Shown: one piece after another, positions 1-8,794 of the stretch
Layout: each line of letters opens with the position of its first letter
Position numbering within the stretch: position 1 is the first letter of the stretch
NCBI RefSeq assembly: GCF_006716425.1
Contig: NZ_VFOZ01000001.1
Span: forward strand, 7,769,237 to 7,833,236
DNA from: Actinoallomurus bryophytorum
GTDB lineage: Bacteria; Actinomycetota; Actinomycetes; Streptosporangiales; Streptosporangiaceae
Direction: 5' to 3'
DNA: 64,000 nucleotides
Program-made: the position numbers and the translations under genes
The notes under the pieces: generated by a model
What the model saw: the letters and a program-made list of their open reading frames with translations, nothing else
Told to the model about the DNA's origin: nothing
The model's database searches: none

Positions 1-415
1 GCGACGACGAGGACAGCAGCTTGTTCCAGCGGCGGCCCATCGCCACCCGCAGGTCGAAGGAGACCTGGTCACCCCCCACCGTGAAGGGCACCGGCCGGCC
101 CTCGACGACGGCCTCCAGCGGCAGCCGGTCCGGCAGCCCGCCCGGCGTGCCGTCCTGGGGCCGGTAGCGCGTGGCCTTGGCGCTGCGCAGATGGTAGGTG
201 GCGGTGACCGGCGAGCCGGCGTCCTGGCCGCGGAACTCCCCGAACTGCCACTGCCGGGCGAGCATCCACAGGGGATCGCGGACCTCGGCCCGCAGGGCAC
301 GGTCGAACTCGGTCGTCCGGGGCCGGCCCTCGAGCCGGTTCCACAGCGCGACCGTGGGGAACAGGCGCTGGCCGAGCGCGGTGCGGATGTCGGTGATGGT
401 GGCTGCGTCGGTCAT
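1..415 (-). CDS. Uncharacterised protein, N-terminal part only (runs off the left edge)
   Basis: Reading on the minus strand from an ATG at 415, the frame stays open to the window edge, giving the first 138 residues. They start MTDAATITDIRTALGQRLF and contain DPLWMLARQWQFGEF followed by RGQDAGSPVTA. No signal peptide or membrane segment is visible. The start lies 2 bp after the stop of the 1731-aa gene, so this is the sixth gene of a co-directional operon and is probably translated together with it. I recall similar 'DPLWML-RQWQ' stretches in bacterial hypothetical proteins, but I know of no assigned function. The true length and C-terminal half lie outside the window. Confidence 0.8.
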   Translation of the reverse strand, partial: MTDAATITDIRTALGQRLFPTVALWNRLEGRPRTTEFDRALRAEVRDPLWMLARQWQFGEFRGQDAGSPVTATYHLRSAKATRYRPQDGTPGGLPDRLPLEAVVEGRPVPFTVGGDQVSFDLRVAMGRRWNKLLSSSS

Positions 416-417
416 GG

Positions 418-3400
418 TCAGCCCTTCGCGGGTCGGAACGGTGCGGCGTGTCGTCCAAGGGCGGCCGGTTGTCCGGCGTTGTTCGCCGCCAGGTCGGTCG
501 AGATGGTGATCGGATGCGCGGCGACCGGCAGCACGGTGGCCGGGAGCAGCTGCGCGTACGCGGTGGTGTCGATCTGGCCGGGTTCGACGGCGCGGGTACG
601 GGTCAGGTCGAGCGTCTCGCCCACCGCGGCGACCAGGTCGTCGAACCGCCACGTGCCGGTACGCACCGGCGGCGCGACGAGCAGCATGGACTGCGGAGGT
701 TCGGAACCGGGCCGGTCGTACTGCGCGGCGATCGCCGTCGTCGCGTCGGCGGCGGGGATGGTCTCCGTCCATTCGTCGATCACCAGTGCGCACTGGTCGT
801 CGTGGGGGCTGAGCGCGTCGGCGTAGTGCGCGGTGTACAGCAGCCGGTCGTCGTCGACGGCGGCGGGGATCTCCAGGCCCAGCCAGGGTTCGTCCTTGAC
901 GAACGGCAGCTGGACCGGCGTGAGGTCCGGGTCGTCGCGTCCGATGGTGGCGGCCAGCAGCGTGATCCGCTCCCACCGGCCCAACCGGGGACGTACCCGT
1001 GCCAGGCCGTGCAGCCAGTCGTCGAGCGGGAAGTCGCGGTTCAGGTGCTTGGTCAGCTTGCCGTCCTTGCTCGCCTGGAAGGACTTCTGCCAGCCGTCGC
1101 CGGCCGCATCGCCGACGGTGAACTCGCTGGTGGCCAGCGCGTCCGGGCCGAGCGCGGCGCGGATCGCCGTGGTCGCCGCGGTGACCCGGCCGGGACCGCC
1201 GGCGGCGTGGTCGTAGTCCACCAGCGCCGCGTCGGCCTTGGCGAGCCGGTCCGCGACCTCGGCCCGCAGGTCGGCGGACCGGCCGAGCAGGTCCGCGCAG
1301 AACGCGAGGACCGCCTCCTGGATCGGCGTGACGGTGAGCCCGCCGGCGTCGAACTGCGTGATCGGCAGCAGCTTGGCCACGTCGGAGAGCAGATCGGACA
1401 GCTTGGTACGGTCGGTCTGCGCGATCGCGGTCAGCCCGTTCAGCCGGTTCGTGAACGCAACGCGGGCGTTGAGCACGGCCGTGCGCATCAGCTGGGGCGT
1501 CTTTGGGCGCGGGCTGGTCGGCGTGGTCGTGAGCAGCCGTTCGGCCTGCTGGAGCAGCGCGTACCGCTGCTCGGCCGTGGCACTGGAGGGCAGCGCGTCG
1601 TTCGCGGCGAGCCGGGCGTTGGCCTGCGCGAGCGAGGCCGCCATCCGGTCGGCGGCGGCCTTGACCGCGCCGAGGACCTCGCCGAAGCGCGCGCGCCGCC
1701 ACAGGGTCAGCTCGCCCCAGCCGCTGCGGACCAACCCGAGCCCGTTGCCGGTCAGCAGCAGGTCGGCGTAGCGGCCGAGGAACGTGTCGGCCTGGGAGAG
1801 CAACTGGGCGCGGTGCGCCACCGGGTCGGCCAGTGGCGCGCCGAGATCGTGCAGGAAGTCGTCGAGATCGTCCTGGAAGTCCTTCAGCGCCGACCGCACC
1901 GCGGCCGGCCGCTGCCGGGGCAGGTCGACGGTGTCGTCCACGCCCGGGTCGGCGGGGCCGGCCGTGGCGCCCGGGACGAGGTCGCTCGGCCGGGCCGGCC
2001 GGGCGGCGAGCAGCAGCGCGCGCAGCTCCGCGACCAGTGGCGACAGCTCGAAGAAGGTGATCTTGCCGGGGACCTGGTCGGTGTACCGGATGACCGGCTC
2101 GGTGTCCCCGCGCAGGTCCTTCACGTCCTGGACGCGGCCGATGATCCGGTCGTCCAGGTCGGTCATGGTCGCCGGGTCGTCCGGGCGCAGCACCCAGAGC
2201 AGGTCGATGGGTTGCAGGTCGAGGTCGTCCTGGCTGACCACCAGGTCGTCCCCGTGACCGGTCCGCGGGTCGATCCATTCGACCCTGCAGACCACGTCGT
2301 CGGGATCGGGCAGCAGGTCCGAGAGCCAGTCGTTGACCGACGGGTCGCCGCTTCCCCGTGGCGTCGTGCCGTTCGGCGAACGTCCGTCGCGCAGGTGCAG
2401 CGCGAACCGATGGTTCATCCGCCGCCCGGTACGCGGCGTGCGCACCACCTCGGGGTCCGGCGGGTTGCCGGACCGGGTGAACGCGTCGAGGGCGGCCGCG
2501 GCCCGGTCGGGGTTGCCCAGGACGGTCTGGTGCACGCCCTCGGCCACGGTGAGGTCGGCGAGGGCGTCGTGGATCTCGACGAGCGCCCGCACCTCCGTGT
2601 CGATGACGAGGGCCTGCTCGGGTGCGGCCGGTGGCAGGTCGGACCGGCCGTACGGATAGGTGTCAGGCCCGGTCCGGGTCACCTGCAGCACCAGCGCGAG
2701 CCCGTCCACCACGTTGCGGGCGTCCAGCGACTCGATCGCCGTGCCCTCCCGCGCGGCCGTCTCCGGCAGCTTGCCCGCCACCAGCGGGAACGCCTGGCGT
2801 AGCGCGGAGATGAACACGTCGGTCTCGGCCAGGGCGTGCCGGTCGTGCAGGCCGCGCTCCAGCCGGTAGCCGAGCAACGCGCCCAGCGACTGACCCGCGC
2901 GGACGCCGTCCAGGAAGGACAGGGCCACCCGGACCCGGTCGGCGCTGAGGTCGACGGCGAGCGTGCCCGGGTTGCCGCGCGTGGCGTTGGCCAGGTATCC
3001 GCTGCGCAGCAGGGCCGCGGTCGTCGCGTGACTCACGGACGGGGCGTGCACGAACCCCTCGTTGAGCGGATCACGCAGCAGCGGCGGCGAGCCGGGCGGT
3101 GTGAAGACCTGCGCGAGGTCACCGCTCAACGTGACGGTGTCCGGCTGGACCGTGCGCGGCCGTACGTCCTCGAGCCAGCCGAAGGCCCCCAGGTGCACGC
3201 CTCTGACGGGCTGGCCGCCGGCCGGGTAGCGCAGGGCGGCCAGCCGCTCGTTGGCCAGGCCGAGCCGCCAGGCGTCCAGCCGGTAGCCGGCGGTGTCCAG
3301 ATGTTCGGCCAGTACGCGCTCCAGCCGCGCCGTGGGCACCTGCGCCAGCGACTCGATCGCGTCGAGCTGTTCGGCCAGCTGCTGGGTCGCCGGCTGCTGC

Positions 3401-5613
3401 CCGAGGACGGCCGGGATGTGGTCGGCCAGCAGTGTGGTCGCGTCGCCGGTCACCGCCTGGTCCGGCGCGTACAGCAGCCCGTACCGGCTCTCGGTCACCT
3501 GGGTCCGCTCGCTGATGTGGATGAACGGCGCGTCCCGGCGCGCGGCGATCACCTGGGCGTCGGCCAGGCCGTGCGCCGCCGCGCTCAGCCGCAACGCCGC
3601 CTCGTGGTAACCGTTGAGCACCGCGTGCCGCAGCAGCAGGTAGAGCAGCGCCGCCGGGGTCTCGGCGGCGAAGCCGGACTCGGTCGGTACCAGGTCGAAG
3701 GCGGTGCGCGCGCCTGCGGCCAGCCAGTCCAGGTAGTTGCGGCCGTCTCCGGTGTAGGCGCGCACCGGCGCGGTCTCCGACAGCGGCCGGTCATCGACCA
3801 GCGGCCCGCGCATCGCGTGCTGCCGGCCCACGAAGAGGCGCGACGAGGCGTCCGGGTCGGGCGCGCCGGTGGGGTGGCCGAGGCGGGTGAGCAGGTCCCG
3901 CGTCTTCTGCCGGACGCCGAGCGTGGTGAGCGCGTCGAGCACCTCGCCGCCACTGCCGTCGAGGTTGCTGCGGTTGTAGTAGTCCTCGGCGCTCTGCGCG
4001 TACCGCTGGTGGAACTCCGCGGACGTCGGGTGCAGGCCGAGGAGGCCGAGCAGCAGCGCGTGCGGGTCGCCGTCGGCGCCGAGGAACGGGACGCCGGCGG
4101 CCAGCGCCGCCCAGTCCTGCCCGCCGGTGGTGAGCAGCGCGTTCAGCTTCCGCCGGTGCGCGGCGTCCGGGTCGGTATCGGCCCAGGCCAGCCGGGAGAA
4201 CGCGGTGGTGACCAGGACGCCGTACGGCTGGCGGCCGAAGCGCACCGCCGGGACCGGGCCGCGTCCGCTGACATGGCGGGTGAAGAACGCGCGGGTGGCG
4301 TCGACGGCGCCGGTGCCGAAGATCGGGTTGAGCGTGGTGCCGAGATGGTGGCCCCAGGTGGCGGGCCACAGCGCCACGTTCATCGCGCGTGCCTCGCTCT
4401 GGTCGGTACCGTCCGCACCGGGTACGGCGGCGATCACCGCGGGGTCGATGCCGAGCAGCTCGGCGAGCCACTGGCCGTCGCTCCGCTCGGCGGGCAGCGC
4501 GCCGAGCGCGGCGGGCGTGAACAGCGCGGCGAAGCCGTCGGCCGCCTCATCGGTGGTGCCGAACGCCGAGGCGACCCTGCCGGTGTTGTTCGTCGGAGTG
4601 CCCTGCGCGAGCAGCCGGAACCCCGCGCGGCTCTTGGCCTGGTGGCCGATCAGCGTCTCCAGGTCCTGCTGGGAGGCCTGGGGCGTACGGCCACGCAGGC
4701 CGAGGACGATCAGCCGGTCCAGGCCGCCGCGGATCGCGTCGGTGAGCGGGACGCGGAACCCCATCCCGGCCGCCACCGCGCGGTCGAAGTCGGTCAGCCA
4801 CGCCAGCGCGTCCGGCACGTGCAGCGCGCCGTTCGTGGTGCGGAACTGGTCGGCAGGCGGCGTGCTCGGGTCCGGGCCGACCGCCAGGTCCGGCGGTACG
4901 GCGTTGCCGGTGACGTTCACCCGCACCTGGCCACCCGCGTAGCCGAGCAGCGTGAACCGGTCGGGCAGCAGCCGGGCGTGCGCCGCCTGCGTCCAGGTCG
5001 ACGTCCGCGTCTCGGTGTCCTTCGGCTTGGGCAGGTCGAGGAAGGCGACCAGGACGTCGGCGTGTGCGCGGTCGCCCGTACGCGGCTCGCGGTCCATCCC
5101 GTCCGGCCGCTGCGCACGGATCTTGCCCGCGCGGGTGGAGCCGACCGCCCGGTTCAGCGCCGTGTCGGCGGCGGCCAGCGCCGTCGCGTCGTCGCCGGCC
5201 CGGTAGACGGCGCGCCAGTACGTGCCCCCCGCGCTCCGGTCGGCCGCCGCGAACGGGTCGGGCGCGGCGACCACCAGGACGACCTGGGCCGGGTTCGTAC
5301 GGTGCGGCTCGTCGGCCGGGTTCGACGGCCGGCGCGAGTCGACGATGTGCCGCGCCCGTCCCGGGCCGACTCGATCGCTCAGCTCGCGCCAGACGGCCAG
5401 GCGTTCGTCGTGGTCGCCGCCGGCCTGCCAGTAGCCGATCCAGAACCGCCGGGCGTCGGCGTGCTCCTGGTCGGTACGCGGAGCCTCGAAGGACTCCACG
5501 GCCCATTCGTCCGGGAAGATCCGGACCAGCAGCTCGGTGGCGGTGAACCGGGTCTCGATCCGGACCGGGCCGAGCAGCACCGGGAAGGCATCACTGAACG
5601 TGGTGTCAGGCAT
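418..5613 (-). CDS. Very large uncharacterised protein (1731 aa), fifth gene of the left operon
   Basis: One uninterrupted 1731-aa frame with no signal peptide and no clear transmembrane segment, so it is probably cytoplasmic or exported by a non-Sec route. The N-terminus has the pattern PVRIETRFTATELLVRIFPDEW. A central RFGRQPYGVLVTT motif is followed by long, charged, Ala/Leu/Arg-rich helical stretches (roughly residues 1150-1500). The C-terminus carries LVIDEWTETIPAADATT, then a segment about Asp, Leu and Arg-rich helices (ETLDLTRTRAVEPGQ). No nucleotide-binding, protease or nuclease motif was found. It overlaps the upstream 1062-aa gene by 8 bp and is followed after 2 bp by the next gene. 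I do not recognise a function. The overlaps suggest its product is needed with those of its neighbours, perhaps as one assembly, which is inference. Confidence 0.85.
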   Translation of the reverse strand: MPDTTFSDAFPVLLGPVRIETRFTATELLVRIFPDEWAVESFEAPRTDQEHADARRFWIGYWQAGGDHDERLAVWRELSDRVGPGRARHIVDSRRPSNPADEPHRTNPAQVVLVVAAPDPFAAADRSAGGTYWRAVYRAGDDATALAAADTALNRAVGSTRAGKIRAQRPDGMDREPRTGDRAHADVLVAFLDLPKPKDTETRTSTWTQAAHARLLPDRFTLLGYAGGQVRVNVTGNAVPPDLAVGPDPSTPPADQFRTTNGALHVPDALAWLTDFDRAVAAGMGFRVPLTDAIRGGLDRLIVLGLRGRTPQASQQDLETLIGHQAKSRAGFRLLAQGTPTNNTGRVASAFGTTDEAADGFAALFTPAALGALPAERSDGQWLAELLGIDPAVIAAVPGADGTDQSEARAMNVALWPATWGHHLGTTLNPIFGTGAVDATRAFFTRHVSGRGPVPAVRFGRQPYGVLVTTAFSRLAWADTDPDAAHRRKLNALLTTGGQDWAALAAGVPFLGADGDPHALLLGLLGLHPTSAEFHQRYAQSAEDYYNRSNLDGSGGEVLDALTTLGVRQKTRDLLTRLGHPTGAPDPDASSRLFVGRQHAMRGPLVDDRPLSETAPVRAYTGDGRNYLDWLAAGARTAFDLVPTESGFAAETPAALLYLLLRHAVLNGYHEAALRLSAAAHGLADAQVIAARRDAPFIHISERTQVTESRYGLLYAPDQAVTGDATTLLADHIPAVLGQQPATQQLAEQLDAIESLAQVPTARLERVLAEHLDTAGYRLDAWRLGLANERLAALRYPAGGQPVRGVHLGAFGWLEDVRPRTVQPDTVTLSGDLAQVFTPPGSPPLLRDPLNEGFVHAPSVSHATTAALLRSGYLANATRGNPGTLAVDLSADRVRVALSFLDGVRAGQSLGALLGYRLERGLHDRHALAETDVFISALRQAFPLVAGKLPETAAREGTAIESLDARNVVDGLALVLQVTRTGPDTYPYGRSDLPPAAPEQALVIDTEVRALVEIHDALADLTVAEGVHQTVLGNPDRAAAALDAFTRSGNPPDPEVVRTPRTGRRMNHRFALHLRDGRSPNGTTPRGSGDPSVNDWLSDLLPDPDDVVCRVEWIDPRTGHGDDLVVSQDDLDLQPIDLLWVLRPDDPATMTDLDDRIIGRVQDVKDLRGDTEPVIRYTDQVPGKITFFELSPLVAELRALLLAARPARPSDLVPGATAGPADPGVDDTVDLPRQRPAAVRSALKDFQDDLDDFLHDLGAPLADPVAHRAQLLSQADTFLGRYADLLLTGNGLGLVRSGWGELTLWRRARFGEVLGAVKAAADRMAASLAQANARLAANDALPSSATAEQRYALLQQAERLLTTTPTSPRPKTPQLMRTAVLNARVAFTNRLNGLTAIAQTDRTKLSDLLSDVAKLLPITQFDAGGLTVTPIQEAVLAFCADLLGRSADLRAEVADRLAKADAALVDYDHAAGGPGRVTAATTAIRAALGPDALATSEFTVGDAAGDGWQKSFQASKDGKLTKHLNRDFPLDDWLHGLARVRPRLGRWERITLLAATIGRDDPDLTPVQLPFVKDEPWLGLEIPAAVDDDRLLYTAHYADALSPHDDQCALVIDEWTETIPAADATTAIAAQYDRPGSEPPQSMLLVAPPVRTGTWRFDDLVAAVGETLDLTRTRAVEPGQIDTTAYAQLLPATVLPVAAHPITISTDLAANNAGQPAALGRHAAPFRPAKG

Positions 5614-8600
5614 CCCCGAGCATCTCCCTTGCGTGTACGGCGACCAGCACGGGCGCCTGGTAGAGGATGTAGGCCAGGTCGGCCGCGTTGATCTGCCGGT
5701 CCCAGGTGAGCTGCCGGTCCTCGTCGTACTGGTCGGCCAGCTCGGCCTCGCCGGGCCGGGTGAGCGTCAGCGTCGGGGTCTGCGCGTCGAGCCGGATGAA
5801 CCTCGGGCCGGTCGCCGGCGTGAGCACGTCCGGCCAGGACAGGTCGTTCCAGACCCGCAGCGGGGTGTCGCGCTCGATGTCCAGGCCGAACCTCGGGTCG
5901 CCGGGCCGTTCCTTGATGACGAAGAACCAGCCGGGGTCGTCGCCCGGGTGCGTACCGTCGCCGCCGCGTACGGCCTCGTCGGTGAGGTCGAAGCCGAAGA
6001 AGTAGATGTCCGGCTCGACCTTGGCGTCGTACAGCGGCAGCCGGACCTTCCCGCGCGGCGGGTCGGTCTCCTCCGCCGGGGTGAGCACCGCGAGCCGCCG
6101 CGGCCGCGTCCGGTCGATCGAGCCGTCCGGGTTGCGCTGCCAGTCGGCGCGGTGCGCGTAGATGACCGCGGTGGGGTACTTCTTCAGGAGCTCGCCGCGG
6201 ATCACCAGCACCACGTCGGTGGCGCTCGGCTCGCGGTTGTCGTGGTCGCCCAGCGCCGACCCGGGCTCCCAGGTGTCGATCGCCGGGATGTCGTACAGCC
6301 GCTCGCGCCGGTCCGCCGGGTCCTCGTCCGGCCCTGACCGGACCGAGCGCACGTCCCAGAACTGCCGGAACACGCTGCCGCGCTGGTCGGTCGGGAACTC
6401 CCGCCACATCATCTCGCGCGCCATCTCGTGGTTGAGCCCGACCAGGTAGGACTCCACGAACCTGCGGTTGGTGTCGAGCAGCGTGATGCTGTTGTGCGGC
6501 ACCAGGTTCACGTTGGGCAGGAACAGGTCGGGCGACAGGTCCAGCAGCGGCCGGTACATCGGCAGGTCGATGACCGGGTACGCCATGACCTCGGTGAGCG
6601 GGTGCGTCGTGTCCGGGTCGCCCTGCGCGCCGGCCACGAAGATGATGCCGCCCGGGGGCAGGAACCTTTCCGGCAGCGCGATGCCGCCGAGCGCGCGGCG
6701 CGGCACCGTACGGTCCGGGTGCAGTCCGGCCAGGGCCGCCTGGCCGAGTCCCGTCAGGTCGGCCGGCGTGCGCGGCGGCGTGAATCCCGCGTCCTGAGCG
6801 ACGTTGAACGCGGCGTACGCGTCGTGCAGCGCCTGCTTGAACCGGACGGCCTCGCCGCTGTCGGTGCCGCCGCCGGTCGGATGGACGTTCTCGGCGGGCA
6901 GCGAGATGACGAAGTCGGAGCTGGTCGCCAGCGACCCGACCGGGTCGGGGATCGGGTCCGGGAGCAGCCCGGGGCGCGGCTCGCCGCCGGGAACGAGTTC
7001 GAAGATGGGCCCTAGCTGCCCCTCCAGGTCATCCACGGTCACCACGGCGGGCGGCGCGGTCTTGGCCGGCGCGGCAGCCACCTGCCCGGTGTTGATCTTG
7101 ACGAGCAGCTCGTGCCGGTCCGCCGGGTCCTCGAACAGGCCGCGGACCAGCCGCGAGCGGGGCCGGGTGACCCGCCGCATCGCCGGCGAAAGTGGCGTGG
7201 TGGCCACGGTGCTGTCGGCGAGCGCGGCGGTGATCGTGGTCATCGGCGCGTCGCTCAGGCCGTCCACTCCACCGGACGGCACGCGTGACTGGAGCGGAGC
7301 GGTCAGCGCGAACAGCTGGCCGGGCGTCGCCGGCCGCAGCGGGGCCAGGTGGTTCGCGTGGAAGGAATGGCCGACCTCGCGGGCGACCTGTGCGGCCCTG
7401 ATCCGTCTGTTGCCCGCCAGCACGTCGCCCAGCTGCTGCCAGGCGGCGTTCATGAACTCCTCCTGGTGCTCGCGCACGACCCGTGCGCCGATCCCGGCGG
7501 CGACACGGAACCTCGGGTCGAGGTTGAGCTCGTGCACCCAGTCGTCGTCCGGCGTGATGGGCGTGCCGTCCGGCTTGCTGAGCAGCCGGGACGCCAGCGC
7601 GTGCCACCGTCCGTACAGGGGCGGGGTCACCAGCGGATCCGGGTCGGGCGGGCCGGCGGCGCCGGCCAGGCTCCCGTGCGCGGCTGCGGGCGTCTCCCGT
7701 GTGTAGTCGTCCGCCAGGTTGATCAGCGCGGCGAGGGCCCGCTGGAACGGGTGCGGGTAGGGCTGGTCCCAGTTCTCGTGCAGCAGCGCGTCGGCCCGCT
7801 CCTCCGGATCCAGGTCCTCATCGGGCACCTTGAGCGCTCCGCCGAGCCGAAGCACGCCCCCGAGCGCCGGATCGTCGATGCCGGGCAGCCCGCCCCCGGG
7901 GGCACGGACGTCCATGTCGCGGTTGCCCACCCGCACGTCGACCGGGCGCGGCTGGAGCAGCCGGACCAGGTACTCGAAGTCGCCGATGCTCGCGGTGCTG
8001 AACGTCCAGTGCCGGTAGTAGCACAGGTTCGCGGACTCGGGCCGGTTCGCGTAGCCGGCCCAGCTGGACTGCAGGGCGCCGGGTGAGGTCGCCGGGTCCA
8101 GCCCGAGGCCGGCCAGCCGGCCGGTCTCGAACGCCGGGACGAGAAAGGCGTGGTAGCTCCGCTCCGGGTCGAGCCGCCGCGGGCACATCACCCGCGAGCA
8201 GGCCAGGTCCGGGTTCTCCGCCAGCACCGAGGCGAGCCTGGGCAGCACGGCGGTCATGTCGTCGGAGACGGTCTCGCCTTCGGACGCGGTGACCGTCCTG
8301 TTGACGTGCACGTGGGCCCACGCGCCGATCTGGTCGGCGGGCGGCAGCACGTTCAGGTCCGTGACCGTGATGAAGGGCAGGGGCCGTCCGGGCGCCGGCC
8401 CCGCGCCGGTGAACTCCTCCTCGGTGAGCACGACCAGGGCCAGCCACGGCCGCAGCCGGCCGGTGGCCGGGTCGGCCACGTCGGGGCTGTACCGCCAGGG
8501 GAAGTCCTCGTCGTAGAACTCGGCGAACGGCAGGAAGTTGGGGTCGAAGTTGGTGATCGAGTCGCGGGGTTCGGTGCGGACGACGGCCCGTTCGTCCACC

Positions 8601-8794
8601 CCGATGACGTCACCCGGGCCGTACAGGGCCACGTTGCGGCCGGCCGGGAGGGTGAGCGTGCCGTCGCCGGACACGGCCTTGCCGTCCAGGCGCAGCTTCA
8701 CCTCGACGCTTGCCCGTGGAGCGGTGCCCGGTGCCTGCTTGATCTGGGTCGCGATGCCCTGGCGCAACCACGGAAGAAATGAATAGGAGTTCAT
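5606..8794 (-). CDS. Large uncharacterised protein (1062 aa), fourth gene of the left operon
   Basis: A 1062-aa protein starting MNSYSFLPWLRQGIATQI, with an early segment LYGPGDVIGVDERAVVRTEP and then TNFDPNFLPFAEFYDEDFPW. Aromatic and acidic clusters (FDP, FYDEDFPWRYSP) recur near the N-terminus. The middle is rich in Pro, Asp and Gly, and the C-terminal third contains KVRLPLYDAKVEPDIYFFGF and WFFVIKERPGDPRFGLDI. No signal peptide, membrane helix or enzyme motif is evident. Its ATG overlaps the stop of the upstream beta-rich gene (ATGA at 8791-8794), and its end overlaps the 1731-aa gene by 8 bp. The aspartate- and aromatic-rich strands could suit a structural shell or binding protein, but that is only a guess. 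Confidence 0.85.
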   Translation of the reverse strand: MNSYSFLPWLRQGIATQIKQAPGTAPRASVEVKLRLDGKAVSGDGTLTLPAGRNVALYGPGDVIGVDERAVVRTEPRDSITNFDPNFLPFAEFYDEDFPWRYSPDVADPATGRLRPWLALVVLTEEEFTGAGPAPGRPLPFITVTDLNVLPPADQIGAWAHVHVNRTVTASEGETVSDDMTAVLPRLASVLAENPDLACSRVMCPRRLDPERSYHAFLVPAFETGRLAGLGLDPATSPGALQSSWAGYANRPESANLCYYRHWTFSTASIGDFEYLVRLLQPRPVDVRVGNRDMDVRAPGGGLPGIDDPALGGVLRLGGALKVPDEDLDPEERADALLHENWDQPYPHPFQRALAALINLADDYTRETPAAAHGSLAGAAGPPDPDPLVTPPLYGRWHALASRLLSKPDGTPITPDDDWVHELNLDPRFRVAAGIGARVVREHQEEFMNAAWQQLGDVLAGNRRIRAAQVAREVGHSFHANHLAPLRPATPGQLFALTAPLQSRVPSGGVDGLSDAPMTTITAALADSTVATTPLSPAMRRVTRPRSRLVRGLFEDPADRHELLVKINTGQVAAAPAKTAPPAVVTVDDLEGQLGPIFELVPGGEPRPGLLPDPIPDPVGSLATSSDFVISLPAENVHPTGGGTDSGEAVRFKQALHDAYAAFNVAQDAGFTPPRTPADLTGLGQAALAGLHPDRTVPRRALGGIALPERFLPPGGIIFVAGAQGDPDTTHPLTEVMAYPVIDLPMYRPLLDLSPDLFLPNVNLVPHNSITLLDTNRRFVESYLVGLNHEMAREMMWREFPTDQRGSVFRQFWDVRSVRSGPDEDPADRRERLYDIPAIDTWEPGSALGDHDNREPSATDVVLVIRGELLKKYPTAVIYAHRADWQRNPDGSIDRTRPRRLAVLTPAEETDPPRGKVRLPLYDAKVEPDIYFFGFDLTDEAVRGGDGTHPGDDPGWFFVIKERPGDPRFGLDIERDTPLRVWNDLSWPDVLTPATGPRFIRLDAQTPTLTLTRPGEAELADQYDEDRQLTWDRQINAADLAYILYQAPVLVAVHAREMLGDA

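Noticed and set aside
448-2802. 784-aa plus-strand open frame in the same area
   Set aside because: Same shadow pattern; the minus-strand gene has coherent composition and operon overlaps.
2836-5691. Long plus-strand open frame (951 aa) opposite the 1731-aa gene
   Set aside because: Arg/Gly/Val-rich low-complexity translation with no family features; a typical antisense shadow of a GC-rich gene.
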